Under the pieces are notes generated by a model, which searched no databases, had not been told where the DNA came from, and saw nothing but the letters and a program-made list of their open reading frames with translations. Below, one piece after another: positions 54,966 to 63,147 of a stretch of DNA of 64,000 nt. Within the stretch, counting starts at the first letter, position 1, and each line of letters starts with the position of its first letter. Source of the DNA: Sedimenticola_A sp040506425 (GTDB lineage: Bacteria; Pseudomonadota; Gammaproteobacteria; Chromatiales; Chromatiaceae); contig OZ245051.1 of NCBI GenBank assembly GCA_965224515.1, positions 2,418,001 through 2,482,000 of the forward strand, written 5' to 3'. Position numbers and translations under genes: made by a program.

Positions 54966-56087
54966 TCAGGCGGCTTCCGCCATCACATCGAGCTCCTTGC
55001 GAAGGTGCTTGATGGCTGGCGTCACAATGGCGATGAAATAGGACTCGCGGAGTTTGCGTTGGGCAGGTGCCGAGCGAAGATAACCCTTGGCACCGGTATG
55101 CAGCATTGCCGACTGAGAGGCCTTTAGGGCCAGCTCACCTGCCGCCAGGCGCAGCTGGAGGATCTCACGGAAGAACTCGTCGGATGATTCAAACGGATCT
55201 TCTGCAAGTGCGAAAACCGCCTCTACTGCATCGTTAAGATCTTCCTGAAGCTGATCAGGTCGATCATCCAGATAGCTGTTGACATGGCCGAGGAGGGGTT
55301 CCACTTCGCGTGACATATCGATACAGGACTGGATATTGCCAACACCCATACCGAATTGAAGCAGAACAATTCCTGCCCGGGTTCGGCGCAGAAAACCGGC
55401 GCCGTCATGATCAATGATCATCGCGTCAGGTATAAATACATTTTCAAAGATACAGGCGAATGTACGGGTGCCCTCAAGCGCGGTGAAATGGGCAGACTGG
55501 CGCAGTGTAAAACCTTCTGCAGCGCAACTCACAAGGGCCATGACTGACTTGCCGGATTTATCGTCAAGGGCGAAAAGTGTACCGAATACATGGTCATCAC
55601 CCAGGTTCGATACCCAGGGCAGGGTGCCGTTGACGATATAGCCCCCGTCAACCCGTTTGCCGCTGAGTCTGAGTTCTTCGATTCCGGCAAAAGCCTTCAT
55701 GGTATTGGACATGCCTGTGCCACCCAGAACTTCTCCGCTGGCGATCTTTGGCAGCCACTCGTCCCGTACTTCGCTGTTCTGGGCATTCTGCAGATACCAG
55801 CCGCAAGTGTCCTGACACCAGGTTGTGAAACCGGTTGAAAGGCACTCGTGAGAAACTGTGGCCATGGTTTTCAGGGCCAGTCCCATGTCGTGCTCACCAT
55901 CGGGGCGTGCGGCCGGAAGATGTTGCCTGTAGGCTCCTAGTGGGCCGAGCTTGCGCAATACCTCTTCAGGGTAGTAACCCTCAAGGTCGATATTCACCGT
56001 CAGGGGTTTCAGGTCCTGGTCGACTATCTCCTGGGTGCCAGTAAGCAGTTCACTCTCGGGCAGGAGTTCAAATATCTGTTCGTTCAT
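54966..56087 (-). CDS. Acyl-CoA-dehydrogenase-like flavoprotein
   Basis: 373 aa. ACAD fold: N-terminal helices, the flavin region GGTGMSNTMKAFAGIEELRLSGKRVDGGYIVNGTLPWVSN (the TGMSN block matches the MTE/xTEPxxGSD-like site), then the four-helix C-terminal domain (GFLRRTRAGIVLLQFGMGVGNIQ, HTGAKGYLRSAPAQRKLRESYF). I cannot identify the usual catalytic glutamate, so it may be a monooxygenase of the DszC/SfnC group. Substrate unknown; the operon has no CoA-ligase. 21 bp after osmC-like gene. Confidence 0.8.
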   Translation of the reverse strand: MNEQIFELLPESELLTGTQEIVDQDLKPLTVNIDLEGYYPEEVLRKLGPLGAYRQHLPAARPDGEHDMGLALKTMATVSHECLSTGFTTWCQDTCGWYLQNAQNSEVRDEWLPKIASGEVLGGTGMSNTMKAFAGIEELRLSGKRVDGGYIVNGTLPWVSNLGDDHVFGTLFALDDKSGKSVMALVSCAAEGFTLRQSAHFTALEGTRTFACIFENVFIPDAMIIDHDGAGFLRRTRAGIVLLQFGMGVGNIQSCIDMSREVEPLLGHVNSYLDDRPDQLQEDLNDAVEAVFALAEDPFESSDEFFREILQLRLAAGELALKASQSAMLHTGAKGYLRSAPAQRKLRESYFIAIVTPAIKHLRKELDVMAEAA

Positions 56088-56108
56088 GTTTTTCTCCTAG
56101 GTCCCGAT

Positions 56109-56657
56109 TTATGCCGGCTCTACTGCGAGGGTGACATTGTTACGCAGGGTGTTGGCAACTGGTGACCAGACGTTTGAGTGACTGATGATGTCATCGATCT
56201 CTTCCTGGGGGGCATCACCTTCTGCATCAATTTTCACGCGTACAGCGGAGAAGCCCAGAGTCTTTGCTTCATCCAGGTCGCCTGTACCCCATACAGCGGT
56301 GACATTGATGTCTCCTTCCAACTGGAGTTCCAGCTTGGAAAGCTTGATGCCGCGTGCGGTGGCATTGGCGTGAACACCTACAGCGAGGCAGGCACCGAGG
56401 GTTGCAAGGACCGCTTCGGAAGGATTGGGTGCGTTGTCCTCACCAAGCAGGTGAGGGGGCTCGTCGATCAGCATCGGCTCCAGATCTCGCACGTATGTCT
56501 GCATCCGGAACTGGCCTTCACATACGGTCTTGGCTTTCAGGGTGACGACAGATCCGGGATTGGCCTTGCCTTTTTCACCCAACTGCATCAATCCCTCGCT
56601 GTCGAGGGGTCGAAGGCAACTCATGGACTTGGCAATGGTTTGTGGGTCAGCGCTCAT
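56109..56657 (-). CDS. OsmC-family peroxide/redox protein
   Basis: 182 aa from ATG 56657 (GGAGAG upstream). OsmC/Ohr fold with the two conserved cysteines: Cys46 in AKTVCEGQFR and Cys90 in LATLGACLAVGVH, and NPSEAVLATLGAC helix. Members reduce organic hydroperoxides or other thiol-reactive compounds. First gene of the operon behind a sigma-54 promoter (56703-56718), with the ACAD-like gene next. Confidence 0.92.
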   Translation of the reverse strand: MSADPQTIAKSMSCLRPLDSEGLMQLGEKGKANPGSVVTLKAKTVCEGQFRMQTYVRDLEPMLIDEPPHLLGEDNAPNPSEAVLATLGACLAVGVHANATARGIKLSKLELQLEGDINVTAVWGTGDLDEAKTLGFSAVRVKIDAEGDAPQEEIDDIISHSNVWSPVANTLRNNVTLAVEPA

Positions 56658-56702
56658 TGTTATGCTCTCCAGTTAATAAATGAAAGATTCACCAGAGATA
56701 GA

Positions 56703-56718
56703 GCAACCGCTGTGCCAA
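56703..56718 (-). promoter_or_regulatory. Sigma-54 (-24/-12) promoter of the OsmC operon
   Basis: TTGGCACAGCGGTTGC on the minus strand matches TGGCAC-N5-TTGC with GG-N10-GC spacing. Start point predicted near 56691, about 34 nt before the osmC ATG. An AT-rich inverted repeat (ATATTTATA...TATAAATAT) lies at 56718-56740. Confidence 0.88.
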
Positions 56719-56782
56719 TATTTATATATCTATAAATATCAGTATGATAGAAGATTTTTCTTAATTATCCCGAATTTTCGTA

Positions 56783-56802
56783 TCCGACTTTGTCGACAAT
56801 GT
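56783..56802 (+). promoter_or_regulatory. Candidate enhancer site (GTCGACAATGT box)
   Basis: TCCGACTTTGTCGACAATGT, about 100 bp upstream of the predicted OsmC-operon start, the usual place for a sigma-54 activator site. It agrees with the site at 61691-61710 (minus) in 16 of 20 positions. Confidence 0.7.
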
Positions 56803-56840
56803 ATTGAGTACGAATGGGCAATTGTCAGGTTTGTCCTGAG

Positions 56841-58448
56841 TCAGGCCTCTACGCCAAGTTTCTTGATCCGGTAGCGCAGCTGCCGGGGTGTCATGCTGAG
56901 GCTGTATGCTGCGCGGGTCTTGTTTCCCTGGTTAAGGCGCAAGGCTTCCATGATCTGCTCTTTCTCATCATCCCGTACCCGTGAATAAGGTCGCAGGTTT
57001 CCGGGAACAGCTACGGATTCCTGGTGTGGTTGAGTCTCCTTCTCATATTGACCTGGATAGGGTGCAGAGGCGGTTACCGCATCGGGAGAGTTGATACCCT
57101 CTTCTTCTATGAGTATCTGCTTGACAAGATCACGGGTGATCTGGCTATCAGTACACATCAGAACGGACCGCTTCACGAGGTTCTCGAGTTGGCGTATGTT
57201 GCCTGGCCATGAGTAGCCATCAAGCATCGAGATTGCGCCATGGCCAAAGCTCAGGTTGCGGTTGTACTCCTGGTTGGCGGCGTTGAGGAAAAACTGGGAG
57301 AGTATGGGAATGTCTCCCTGCCTGGCACGCAACGGTGGCAGGCGGATTGGGAAAATGTTCAGTCGGTAGAAAAGATCCAGCCGGAACCGGTTCTCGTTCA
57401 CTGCCTCCTGGAGATTTTTATGGGTAGCCGCGAGTATCCTCACATCCACCGGGATATCCTTGTTACCACCAACCCGTTGTATAACACGGTGCTCGAGTAC
57501 CTTCAGGAGCTTGGCCTGAAGATCGAGATCCAAGTCGCCGATTTCATCCAGAAACAGTGTGCCGTTGGATGCCATCTCTATTTTTCCGCGTTTCATCGAG
57601 GTGGCGCCTGTGAAAGCACCTTTTTCATGCCCGAACAGTTCCGACTCTATAAGGGTGGAGGGGATGGCTGCACAGTTTATACTTACGAAAGGACCTTCTG
57701 CCCGGTCGCTGGCGACATGCTGCATACGGGCGAAACGCTCTTTACCGGTCCCCGACTCACCCAGCAGCAGGACAGTGGTGCCAGTGCCGGCTACCTGCAA
57801 CGCCTGCTGTATTGCCTGATGCAGTGCTGGGCTCTGTCCCATGATTCCGTAGCGGGCTCCCTTGCTCTCCAGCTTGTTCTTCAGCAAGTGGTTCTCAGAC
57901 ATCAGGTGGGCGGTCTGTTCCGCAACCAGTTCATTTACCCTGAGCGCCTGACCGATAAGGGTGGCCAGTACCTGCAGAAGGGCCAGGTCTCTCTGAAACG
58001 GGCGTTCCCGCTGCCGCAAGCGATGCACGGCAAGTACACCGGCCGGAAACTCGTCGATAATGATGGGCACTGCCAGGTAGGCTACGGATTCATTGGGCAG
58101 TGTTGCGCGGTCGACTGCGCGTGCAAGATAAGTGGTTTCTTCGTCGATACTCTGGATGAGTGCGAGCTGTCCTGTCTGAAACACTTTTCCGGTGATTCCC
58201 TCGCCCACAATATAACGGCCGCGGGCGCGCTCTTTCTCGGTCAGACCATAGGCATAGCGGATCTCAAGAGCACCACCTTCTGTCTCGGGGAGCAGCACAC
58301 GCCCCCGGTTGAGCCCCAGCAGTTGGGAGAGGAGGCGCAGTATTCCCTTGATCGCAGTCTCTGGGTCCGTAAAGCGGGTAATCAACCGGGCAGCCTCCTG
58401 GATCACGAGCAGCTCAGATTCCGGCGTGGAGGCAAATTGTTCACTCAT
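56841..58448 (-). CDS. Sigma-54-dependent enhancer-binding protein (GAF-AAA-Fis, NifA-like architecture)
   Basis: 535 aa. N-terminal GAF domain at about residues 15-165, then the AAA+ domain with Walker A GESGTGKE, the sigma-54 contact loop GAFTGA, Walker B LFLDEIGDL, and a C-terminal Fis-type helix-turn-helix (ALRLNQGNKTRAAYSLSMTPRQLRYRIKKLG). Architecture is like NifA, but there are no nif genes here, and its own promoter plus three nearby promoters carry -24/-12 elements. Likely senses a small molecule through GAF and activates the OsmC, transporter and cynS units. ATG 58448. Confidence 0.93.
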   Translation of the reverse strand: MSEQFASTPESELLVIQEAARLITRFTDPETAIKGILRLLSQLLGLNRGRVLLPETEGGALEIRYAYGLTEKERARGRYIVGEGITGKVFQTGQLALIQSIDEETTYLARAVDRATLPNESVAYLAVPIIIDEFPAGVLAVHRLRQRERPFQRDLALLQVLATLIGQALRVNELVAEQTAHLMSENHLLKNKLESKGARYGIMGQSPALHQAIQQALQVAGTGTTVLLLGESGTGKERFARMQHVASDRAEGPFVSINCAAIPSTLIESELFGHEKGAFTGATSMKRGKIEMASNGTLFLDEIGDLDLDLQAKLLKVLEHRVIQRVGGNKDIPVDVRILAATHKNLQEAVNENRFRLDLFYRLNIFPIRLPPLRARQGDIPILSQFFLNAANQEYNRNLSFGHGAISMLDGYSWPGNIRQLENLVKRSVLMCTDSQITRDLVKQILIEEEGINSPDAVTASAPYPGQYEKETQPHQESVAVPGNLRPYSRVRDDEKEQIMEALRLNQGNKTRAAYSLSMTPRQLRYRIKKLGVEA

Positions 58449-58460
58449 GGATAACTCCGG

Positions 58461-58474
58461 TCAATGTCGACAAA
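58461..58474 (-). promoter_or_regulatory. GTCGACA box at the start of the enhancer-binding protein gene
   Basis: TTTGTCGACATTGA on the minus strand agrees in 12 of 14 positions with the site at 56783-56802. It falls at about +1 to +14 of the predicted start point, a position suited to autorepression rather than activation. Confidence 0.6.
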
Positions 58475-58486
58475 AACCTAACTGGA

Positions 58487-58501
58487 GCAAAACATGGGCC
58501 A
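58487..58501 (-). promoter_or_regulatory. Sigma-54 promoter of the enhancer-binding protein gene
   Basis: TGGCCCATGTTTTGC on the minus strand: GG-N10-GC spacing, with one mismatch (C for A) in the -24 box. Start point predicted near 58475, 27 nt before the ATG. Confidence 0.7.
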
Positions 58502-58648
58502 GATGTAAGAAGTGCGCGGTTTAAAGATCATTGGAGGGAAATCTGACCGGATTTGTGACTTAAAGTAAGTCGGATAAATATTTTTGCACAGTTAAGGTGC
58601 GTTGGCAGTTGTGACATGAAGCAGCTTCCATGCCGCTTCAATGTTCAA

Positions 58649-59485
58649 TTAATGGTGCCAGCTGAACCGCTTGATCAGGTTCACGCAGATGCCATCCAAA
58701 AAGAACCCGATGACCCCGATCACAACCACCATCGCAGCAAGGGTGTCATACTCCAGTGTGTCGCGGGCGTCGTTGATGGCATATCCCAGACCACTGGTCA
58801 CACCCAGGTATTCGGCAGGAACCAGAACGATCCAGGCCACACCCACAGCCAGTCGTATGCCGGCGAAGATATCCTGCCCGATGGCGGGCAGAATAATTCG
58901 AATAAGCATCTGAACGCTGTCTGCACCGAGGTTTTTTGCTACTTTGAACCAGAGCGGATCGATACGGCGCACTCCCTGGGCTGTTGAGAAGAGTATTGGC
59001 CAGATTGCGGCCACGGCAATCAGGAATACGATTGCACCATCCCAGCTTGAAAAAGCGAGTACAGCAACCGGCATCCATGCAAGAGGCGATATCATGCGCA
59101 GGAACTGAAACGGTACGTGTGTCAGTTCGCGCATGGCGGCATAAAGGCCCACGGCAACGCCTGTCGGTACACCGATAACCACCGCCCATAACAGGCCAAA
59201 CCCTATCCGCTCCAGGCTGGGTGCGGAGGACTCCCACACGTAGCCGTTGAAGAGCAGATCCATCAGGCGTGTAAAGGCGGGGCCAGGGGCGAAATCGGCA
59301 AAGGACTCGGTATCGGGGTTCATGGAGATTGCCAGTCCACCCAGCCACCAGACCAGTACAAGGATTGATATGCCGATAACCGGATAGCCCAGCCGCGACA
59401 TCATCAGTTTGCCTATCTGATCCCAGTCAGGGCCGCCCTCCTTGGCGGCAGGGGGCACTACGCTAGCGGATTCTATAGCACTCAT
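58649..59485 (-). CDS. Cyanate/nitrate-type ABC transporter permease
   Basis: 278 aa from ATG 59485, overlapping the binding-protein stop as ATGA. BPD_transp_1 permease of the NrtB/CynB/SsuC/TauC class: about six membrane helices (YPVIGISILVLVWWLGG; ERIGFGLLWAVVIGVPTGVAVG; AIVFLIAVAAIWPILFSTAQ; LAAMVVVIGVIGFFLD). EAA-type loop near KVAKNLGADSVQMLIRIILPAIGQDIFAGIRLAV contacts the ATPase. Last gene in the operon. Confidence 0.9.
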   Translation of the reverse strand: MSAIESASVVPPAAKEGGPDWDQIGKLMMSRLGYPVIGISILVLVWWLGGLAISMNPDTESFADFAPGPAFTRLMDLLFNGYVWESSAPSLERIGFGLLWAVVIGVPTGVAVGLYAAMRELTHVPFQFLRMISPLAWMPVAVLAFSSWDGAIVFLIAVAAIWPILFSTAQGVRRIDPLWFKVAKNLGADSVQMLIRIILPAIGQDIFAGIRLAVGVAWIVLVPAEYLGVTSGLGYAINDARDTLEYDTLAAMVVVIGVIGFFLDGICVNLIKRFSWHH

Positions 59486-60720
59486 ATTTTTACAATCTCT
59501 TCGCGTTCAAATGGGTTGGCAGGGTCTACACCGGGTGAATTTTCCCACCCCTTGTACTTCTCCATGGCCACCTTGACGTGCTTGTAGTCCACCAAGTCGT
59601 CGGCCACGAACTGTGGATCCAAACCTTTGAGGAAGGTTGTATCACCGCTTACCAGCGTTTCATTCATTGATTCAACGATCAACTTGGTTGCAGACGGGTA
59701 GGGGTAGGGTGAGAAGTCGATTCGGCCATTGCCGTACTCGGACCTGTTGCGTATGGCATCGGGCTTGGCGTAGGCATCTTCGTCATAGTAGGTCATGGCA
59801 CGGACTACTGCCTTGCCTGGCATGGGCAGGTACTTTTTGCCGTCGCGGGACATCATCATGGCGACCTCTTCCTTGTTCTCCTGTGCATACACTTCTGCAC
59901 GGACAATGGCGTTCATCACCTTCTGGGTCCACTCCGGTTTTGCCTCCACTGTCTGTTCGTTCATGCAGATCACGCAGCAGGGGTGGTTCTTCCACATATC
60001 ACCGGTAAAGCGGAGCATCTTGCCCCCGGCTTTCATTTCACCAAAGGCATTGAATGGTTCGGCAACGATGAATGCATCGATCTTTTTCGCAGCCAGTGCG
60101 GGAGGCATGTCCGGTGGAGGCATGATCATCAGGTTCACTTCATCCTTTGCCAACTGTGCCTTCTGATCCTTGATTACGGGTTTCAGACCAGCGCTACGCA
60201 GTGCCATCTGCAGCACGATATTGTGCATGGAGTACCAGTAGGGCACGGCAATCTGCATGCCGCCGAGGTCCTTGAAGTCTTCTGCCCCGGTGTGCTTTCC
60301 GACCACCAGTGCTGAGCCGTTGATATGAGCCCAGGACATTACCTTTACGGGAAAGTTGTTGTTGTAGCGCATCCAGACAGGGATCGGCTTCAGCAGGTGG
60401 ACCAGGTTGAATTTGCCAGCAGCGAAACCTTCGACAAGGGGGGACCAGCCGCGTATGAGGGTGGGCTTTTCGGATTTGAGGCCCTCCTCTTCAAAGAAGC
60501 CCATGCCGTGAGCCACGAGCAGTGCAGTTGCATCAGTAATCGGCAGGTAACCGATACGCACCACCTCATCATCCGGTGGTGTCATGTTGGCCATGCCCAT
60601 GCCGGGCAGTGCCATTCCAGCGGCCAGGCCGCCCATGGCCATCATGTCGAGCATGAAGTCGCGTCGGCTCATCTCATGCTTGGCCAGGTATTCCAGTTCG
60701 TCATCATGGTGTTTGCTCAT
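59482..60720 (-). CDS. Cyanate/nitrate-type ABC transporter substrate-binding protein, Tat-type signal
   Basis: 412 aa from ATG 60720 (GAGGAAA 6 nt upstream); the frame is open to 60801, but without a site. The N-terminus has SRRDFM at residues 18-23 before a hydrophobic, Ala/Gly/Met-rich stretch, i.e. a twin-arginine signal as in NrtA/CynA. The mature protein is of the NrtA/CmpA type (VVRIGYLPITDATALLVAHGMGFFEEEGL; AVPYWYSMHNIVL; NHPCCVICMNEQ). Beside cynS, so cyanate is the likely ligand; nitrate or nitrite is the alternative. Confidence 0.85.
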   Translation of the reverse strand: MSKHHDDELEYLAKHEMSRRDFMLDMMAMGGLAAGMALPGMGMANMTPPDDEVVRIGYLPITDATALLVAHGMGFFEEEGLKSEKPTLIRGWSPLVEGFAAGKFNLVHLLKPIPVWMRYNNNFPVKVMSWAHINGSALVVGKHTGAEDFKDLGGMQIAVPYWYSMHNIVLQMALRSAGLKPVIKDQKAQLAKDEVNLMIMPPPDMPPALAAKKIDAFIVAEPFNAFGEMKAGGKMLRFTGDMWKNHPCCVICMNEQTVEAKPEWTQKVMNAIVRAEVYAQENKEEVAMMMSRDGKKYLPMPGKAVVRAMTYYDEDAYAKPDAIRNRSEYGNGRIDFSPYPYPSATKLIVESMNETLVSGDTTFLKGLDPQFVADDLVDYKHVKVAMEKYKGWENSPGVDPANPFEREEIVKI

Positions 60721-60773
60721 CGGTGTTTCCTCGGGTAAATGCATATTAGGAGTATTGGTGTTCGTGTATGTGA

Positions 60774-61580
60774 TCAGGCAGCTTCCTGGCTGTCGGTACA
60801 CACATCAGTGATCTCTTCGGTGATGTGCCTGTTGCCTTCTGATCCGACCAGGCTTTCGAAGTGGTTCATCAGATCCTCGCGCTTCCGGCTGTAATCTGTT
60901 GAACTGCGATTGCGTGGGAATGACAGGTCGATGGTCATCTCTCCGACTATGCGGCCGGGGTTGGCTGACATGATCAGAACCCGGTCTGCCATGGCTACCG
61001 CCTCGTCGATATCGTGGGTCACCATGACCATGGTGAGATTCTCCTGGCTGCATATCTGGGTTACCTCATCCTGCAGGGTCGCGCGGGTGAAGGCGTCGAG
61101 AGCCGAGAAAGGTTCGTCCAGAAGAAGCAGGTCGGGGGATGTCGCCAGAGATCGCGCAAGGGCAACGCGTTGCTGCTGTCCGCCTGACAGGCTTTGTACA
61201 TTGGCAGCGGCCTTGTCGGTGAGCCCAACCAGATCCAGCAGGCGGTCAATCTTCTCTGGTTCTTTTTGGCCGGCAAAGACCAAACCCAGTTCGGCATTCT
61301 GACGTACGTTCATCCAGGGATAGAGAGAGGGCTTCTGGAACATCATGTTCCACTTGGCACTTGGCTTGGTGACTTGATGGGCGTGGATGCGCACACATCC
61401 CTCTGATGGCATAAGAAGGCCGGCCAACATATGTAACAGGGTCGATTTTCCACAGCCGCTACGTCCGATCAGGGCTATCTTTTCACCGGGTTTTATTCGA
61501 AGCTCGATCTCCTTGAGCGTAGGGTCGCACTGTCCCTTGAATGTGTGTGTAATGAAATCAATGCTTATATCAGCACTCAT
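60774..61580 (-). CDS. Cyanate/nitrate-type ABC transporter ATPase
   Basis: 268 aa from ATG 61580. Walker A GRSGCGKST at residues 39-47, Q-loop MMFQKPSLYPWMNV, signature LSGGQQQRVALARSLA, Walker B LLLLDEPFSALD, and the switch histidine in VMVTHDIDEA. NrtD/SsuB/TauB class. First gene of the operon, 38 bp after a predicted sigma-54 promoter's -12 element, divergent from cynS. Confidence 0.92.
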   Translation of the reverse strand: MSADISIDFITHTFKGQCDPTLKEIELRIKPGEKIALIGRSGCGKSTLLHMLAGLLMPSEGCVRIHAHQVTKPSAKWNMMFQKPSLYPWMNVRQNAELGLVFAGQKEPEKIDRLLDLVGLTDKAAANVQSLSGGQQQRVALARSLATSPDLLLLDEPFSALDAFTRATLQDEVTQICSQENLTMVMVTHDIDEAVAMADRVLIMSANPGRIVGEMTIDLSFPRNRSSTDYSRKREDLMNHFESLVGSEGNRHITEEITDVCTDSQEAA

Positions 61581-61617
61581 GATTGAAACCTCGTGATTTG
61601 TCGTTGCAGTGGATATT

Positions 61618-61632
61618 GCAGGGATCGTGCCA
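61618..61632 (-). promoter_or_regulatory. Sigma-54 promoter of the ABC transporter operon
   Basis: TGGCACGATCCCTGC on the minus strand: full -24 box, -12 CTGC (consensus TTGC), GG-N10-GC. Start point predicted near 61606, 25 nt before the ATPase ATG. Confidence 0.82.
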
Positions 61633-61690
61633 CGTGGTTTTTATGTGCAGTTATGCACTCAAAGGCGGTGTTTGACCGGATATTCCCTGA

Positions 61691-61710
61691 ACATTGTCGA
61701 CTTTGTCAGA
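61691..61710 (-). promoter_or_regulatory. Candidate shared enhancer site of transporter operon and cynS
   Basis: TCTGACAAAGTCGACAATGT on the minus strand, 16 of 20 positions identical to 56783-56802. It lies about 94 bp upstream of the transporter start point and about 123 bp upstream of the cynS start point. Confidence 0.7.
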
Positions 61711-61796
61711 CATATGCTCCCTTGATTGTCAGATTGAACAGGCAGGCACAGCCACGCACTCTATCCAAACCGGCTGGTTTCCTGTGATTCCCGTGA

Positions 61797-61812
61797 TGGC
61801 ATCACATTTGCA
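61797..61812 (+). promoter_or_regulatory. Sigma-54 promoter of cynS
   Basis: TGGCATCACATTTGCA: GG-N10-GC with TTGC at -12 and one mismatch (T for C) in the -24 box. Start point predicted near 61823, 40 nt before the cynS ATG. Confidence 0.78.
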
Positions 61813-61862
61813 CTTGTTGAATTGAAACTTTTTTCAATCTGAAATTAACGAGGTATAAAAGC

Positions 61863-62303
61863 ATGAACAAAGTGGAAATGCGTGAAGCCATTCTTGAAGC
61901 AAAGAAGAGCAAAGGTATGACATGGGAGGCGATCTCAGAGGCGGCAGGGCTGGCTCCCGAGTATGTTGTCTCTGCCTGCCTGGGTATGAATCACCTGGAG
62001 AAAGAGAATGCCGACCCGTTGGCCGAGGCGCTGGGCCTGGGTTCTGATTTATCAACTTCGCTTCAGGAGTATCCCAACAAGAAGTGGGATCAGATGGTAC
62101 CAACAGACCCTGTCATTTATCGCTGGTACGAGATTGTGGGGGTTTATGGTGAAACCATTAAAGAGATCATTCATGAAAAATTCGGTGATGGCATCATGTC
62201 AGCCATCGACTTTACGATGAATATTGATAAGGAAGAGAACCCTGCCGGTGACCGTGTAGTCGTCACATTGAACGGAAAATTCCTCCCTTATAAATCCTGG
62301 TAA
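61863..62303 (+). CDS. cynS: Cyanase (cyanate hydratase)
   Basis: 146 aa. Bicarbonate-dependent conversion of cyanate to ammonia and CO2 as a decamer in the cytoplasm. The catalytic residues R87, E90 and S113 (in YRWYE and MSAIDF) align with E. coli R96, E99 and S122, all with the same 9-residue offset. Both products are useful here: ammonia for growth and CO2 for RuBisCO. ATG 61863 with GAGG upstream. Divergent from the ABC transporter genes. Confidence 0.98.
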   Translation: MNKVEMREAILEAKKSKGMTWEAISEAAGLAPEYVVSACLGMNHLEKENADPLAEALGLGSDLSTSLQEYPNKKWDQMVPTDPVIYRWYEIVGVYGETIKEIIHEKFGDGIMSAIDFTMNIDKEENPAGDRVVVTLNGKFLPYKSW

Positions 62304-62315
62304 CCAATGGTGCAG

Positions 62316-62351
62316 GCTATGGCAGGGCCAGGGAGAGAACCCTGCCATAGC
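62316..62351. terminator. Hairpin between convergent cynS and ureG
   Basis: Perfect 12-bp inverted repeat GCTATGGCAGGG/CCCTGCCATAGC with a 12-nt loop, placed 12 bp after the cynS stop and just beyond the ureG stop. No T-tract on either side, so its efficiency as a bidirectional terminator is uncertain. Confidence 0.65.
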
Positions 62352-62357
62352 AGGTAT

Positions 62358-62999
62358 TCAGATAGCCTGTTTTATCTTTGCCTGATCATTGACCAGCATT
62401 CCCTGGTGCTCGATAAAGGAAATGATTTCATCAAGACCCTGACAGGTCTTCATGTTGGTGAAGACAAAAGGTTTCTTCTTGCGCATCTTCAAGGTGTCTC
62501 GTTCCATTACCTCCAGTGACGCTCCGACATAGGGTGCAAGGTCGATCTTATTGATGATCAGCAGGTCGGAACGGGTGATACCGGGGCCGCCCTTGCGGGG
62601 CATTTTTTCGCCCTCAGCAACATCCAGGACATAGATGGTGAGATCAGCCAGTTCCGGGCTGAAAGTGGCGCTGAGATTGTCGCCGCCGCTCTCAATGAAC
62701 ACCACGTCCAGATCGGGGAATCGGTTGCTCAGGTCTTCCACTGCGGCCAAGTTCATGGAGGCATCCTCGCGGATAGCGGTGTGGGGGCAGCCACCGGTCT
62801 CCACGCCGATGATCCTGTCGGGCGCAAGGGCTTCAGCTTCGGTAAGAATACGCGCATCCTCCTGGGTGTAGATGTCATTGGTTACGACTGCGATCTCATA
62901 GGTGTTGCGCAGTCTCTTGCAGAGCACTTCGAGCAGTGCCGTTTTACCGGAACCGACAGGACCGCCGACGCCGATTCTAAGGGGTGATGTGTTTTTCAT
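62358..62999 (-). CDS. ureG: Urease accessory GTPase UreG
   Basis: 213 aa. P-loop GTPase that drives nickel insertion into urease with UreF, UreH/D and UreE. P-loop GGPVGSGKT at residues 12-20; CPHTAIREDAS is the CPH metal-binding motif; FIESGGDNLSATFSPELAD and INKIDLAPYVGASLE follow. ATG 62999. Third of a ureE-ureF-ureG order on this strand; urease structural genes would lie beyond the window. Confidence 0.97.
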   Translation of the reverse strand: MKNTSPLRIGVGGPVGSGKTALLEVLCKRLRNTYEIAVVTNDIYTQEDARILTEAEALAPDRIIGVETGGCPHTAIREDASMNLAAVEDLSNRFPDLDVVFIESGGDNLSATFSPELADLTIYVLDVAEGEKMPRKGGPGITRSDLLIINKIDLAPYVGASLEVMERDTLKMRKKKPFVFTNMKTCQGLDEIISFIEHQGMLVNDQAKIKQAI

Positions 63000-63057
63000 G
63001 GGTTAACCTCTGAAGAGCTAAATCCTATTGCCGTGGTAAATAAACACCTGGCCTGAT

Positions 63058-63121
63058 GTAGGAGCGAACTTGTTCGCAAATAGCTCCGGTGCGGGTTCAT
63101 CGCGAACAAGCTCTCTCCTAT
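63058..63121. repeat. Third copy of the GGAGCGAACTTGTTCGC dispersed repeat
   Basis: GTAGGAGCGAACTTGTTCGC and, inverted, CGCGAACAAGCTCTCTCCTA, in the gap between ureF and ureG. Same family as 7778-7841 and 33319-33366. Confidence 0.8.
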
Positions 63122-63147
63122 TCATATATGTAACCTTCATAATTTTT

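Larger units (their letters stand above)
61581..61862. promoter_or_regulatory. Divergent control region between the transporter operon and cynS
   Basis: 282 bp holding, in order, a minus-strand sigma-54 promoter (61618-61632), a GTCGACAATGT box (61691-61710), and a plus-strand sigma-54 promoter (61797-61812). One enhancer site could serve both. No gene. Confidence 0.8.

Noticed and set aside
56841..58448. Enhancer-binding protein considered as NifA, the nitrogenase regulator
   Set aside because: Only the domain order matches; no nif genes are present and the candidate sites (GTCGACA) differ from TGT-N10-ACA NifA sites.
57240..58454. Long plus-strand open frame (404 codons) opposite the enhancer-binding protein
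   Set aside because: It is the antisense shadow of a gene with perfect AAA+ motifs; its own translation has no recognisable domain and no ribosome site.
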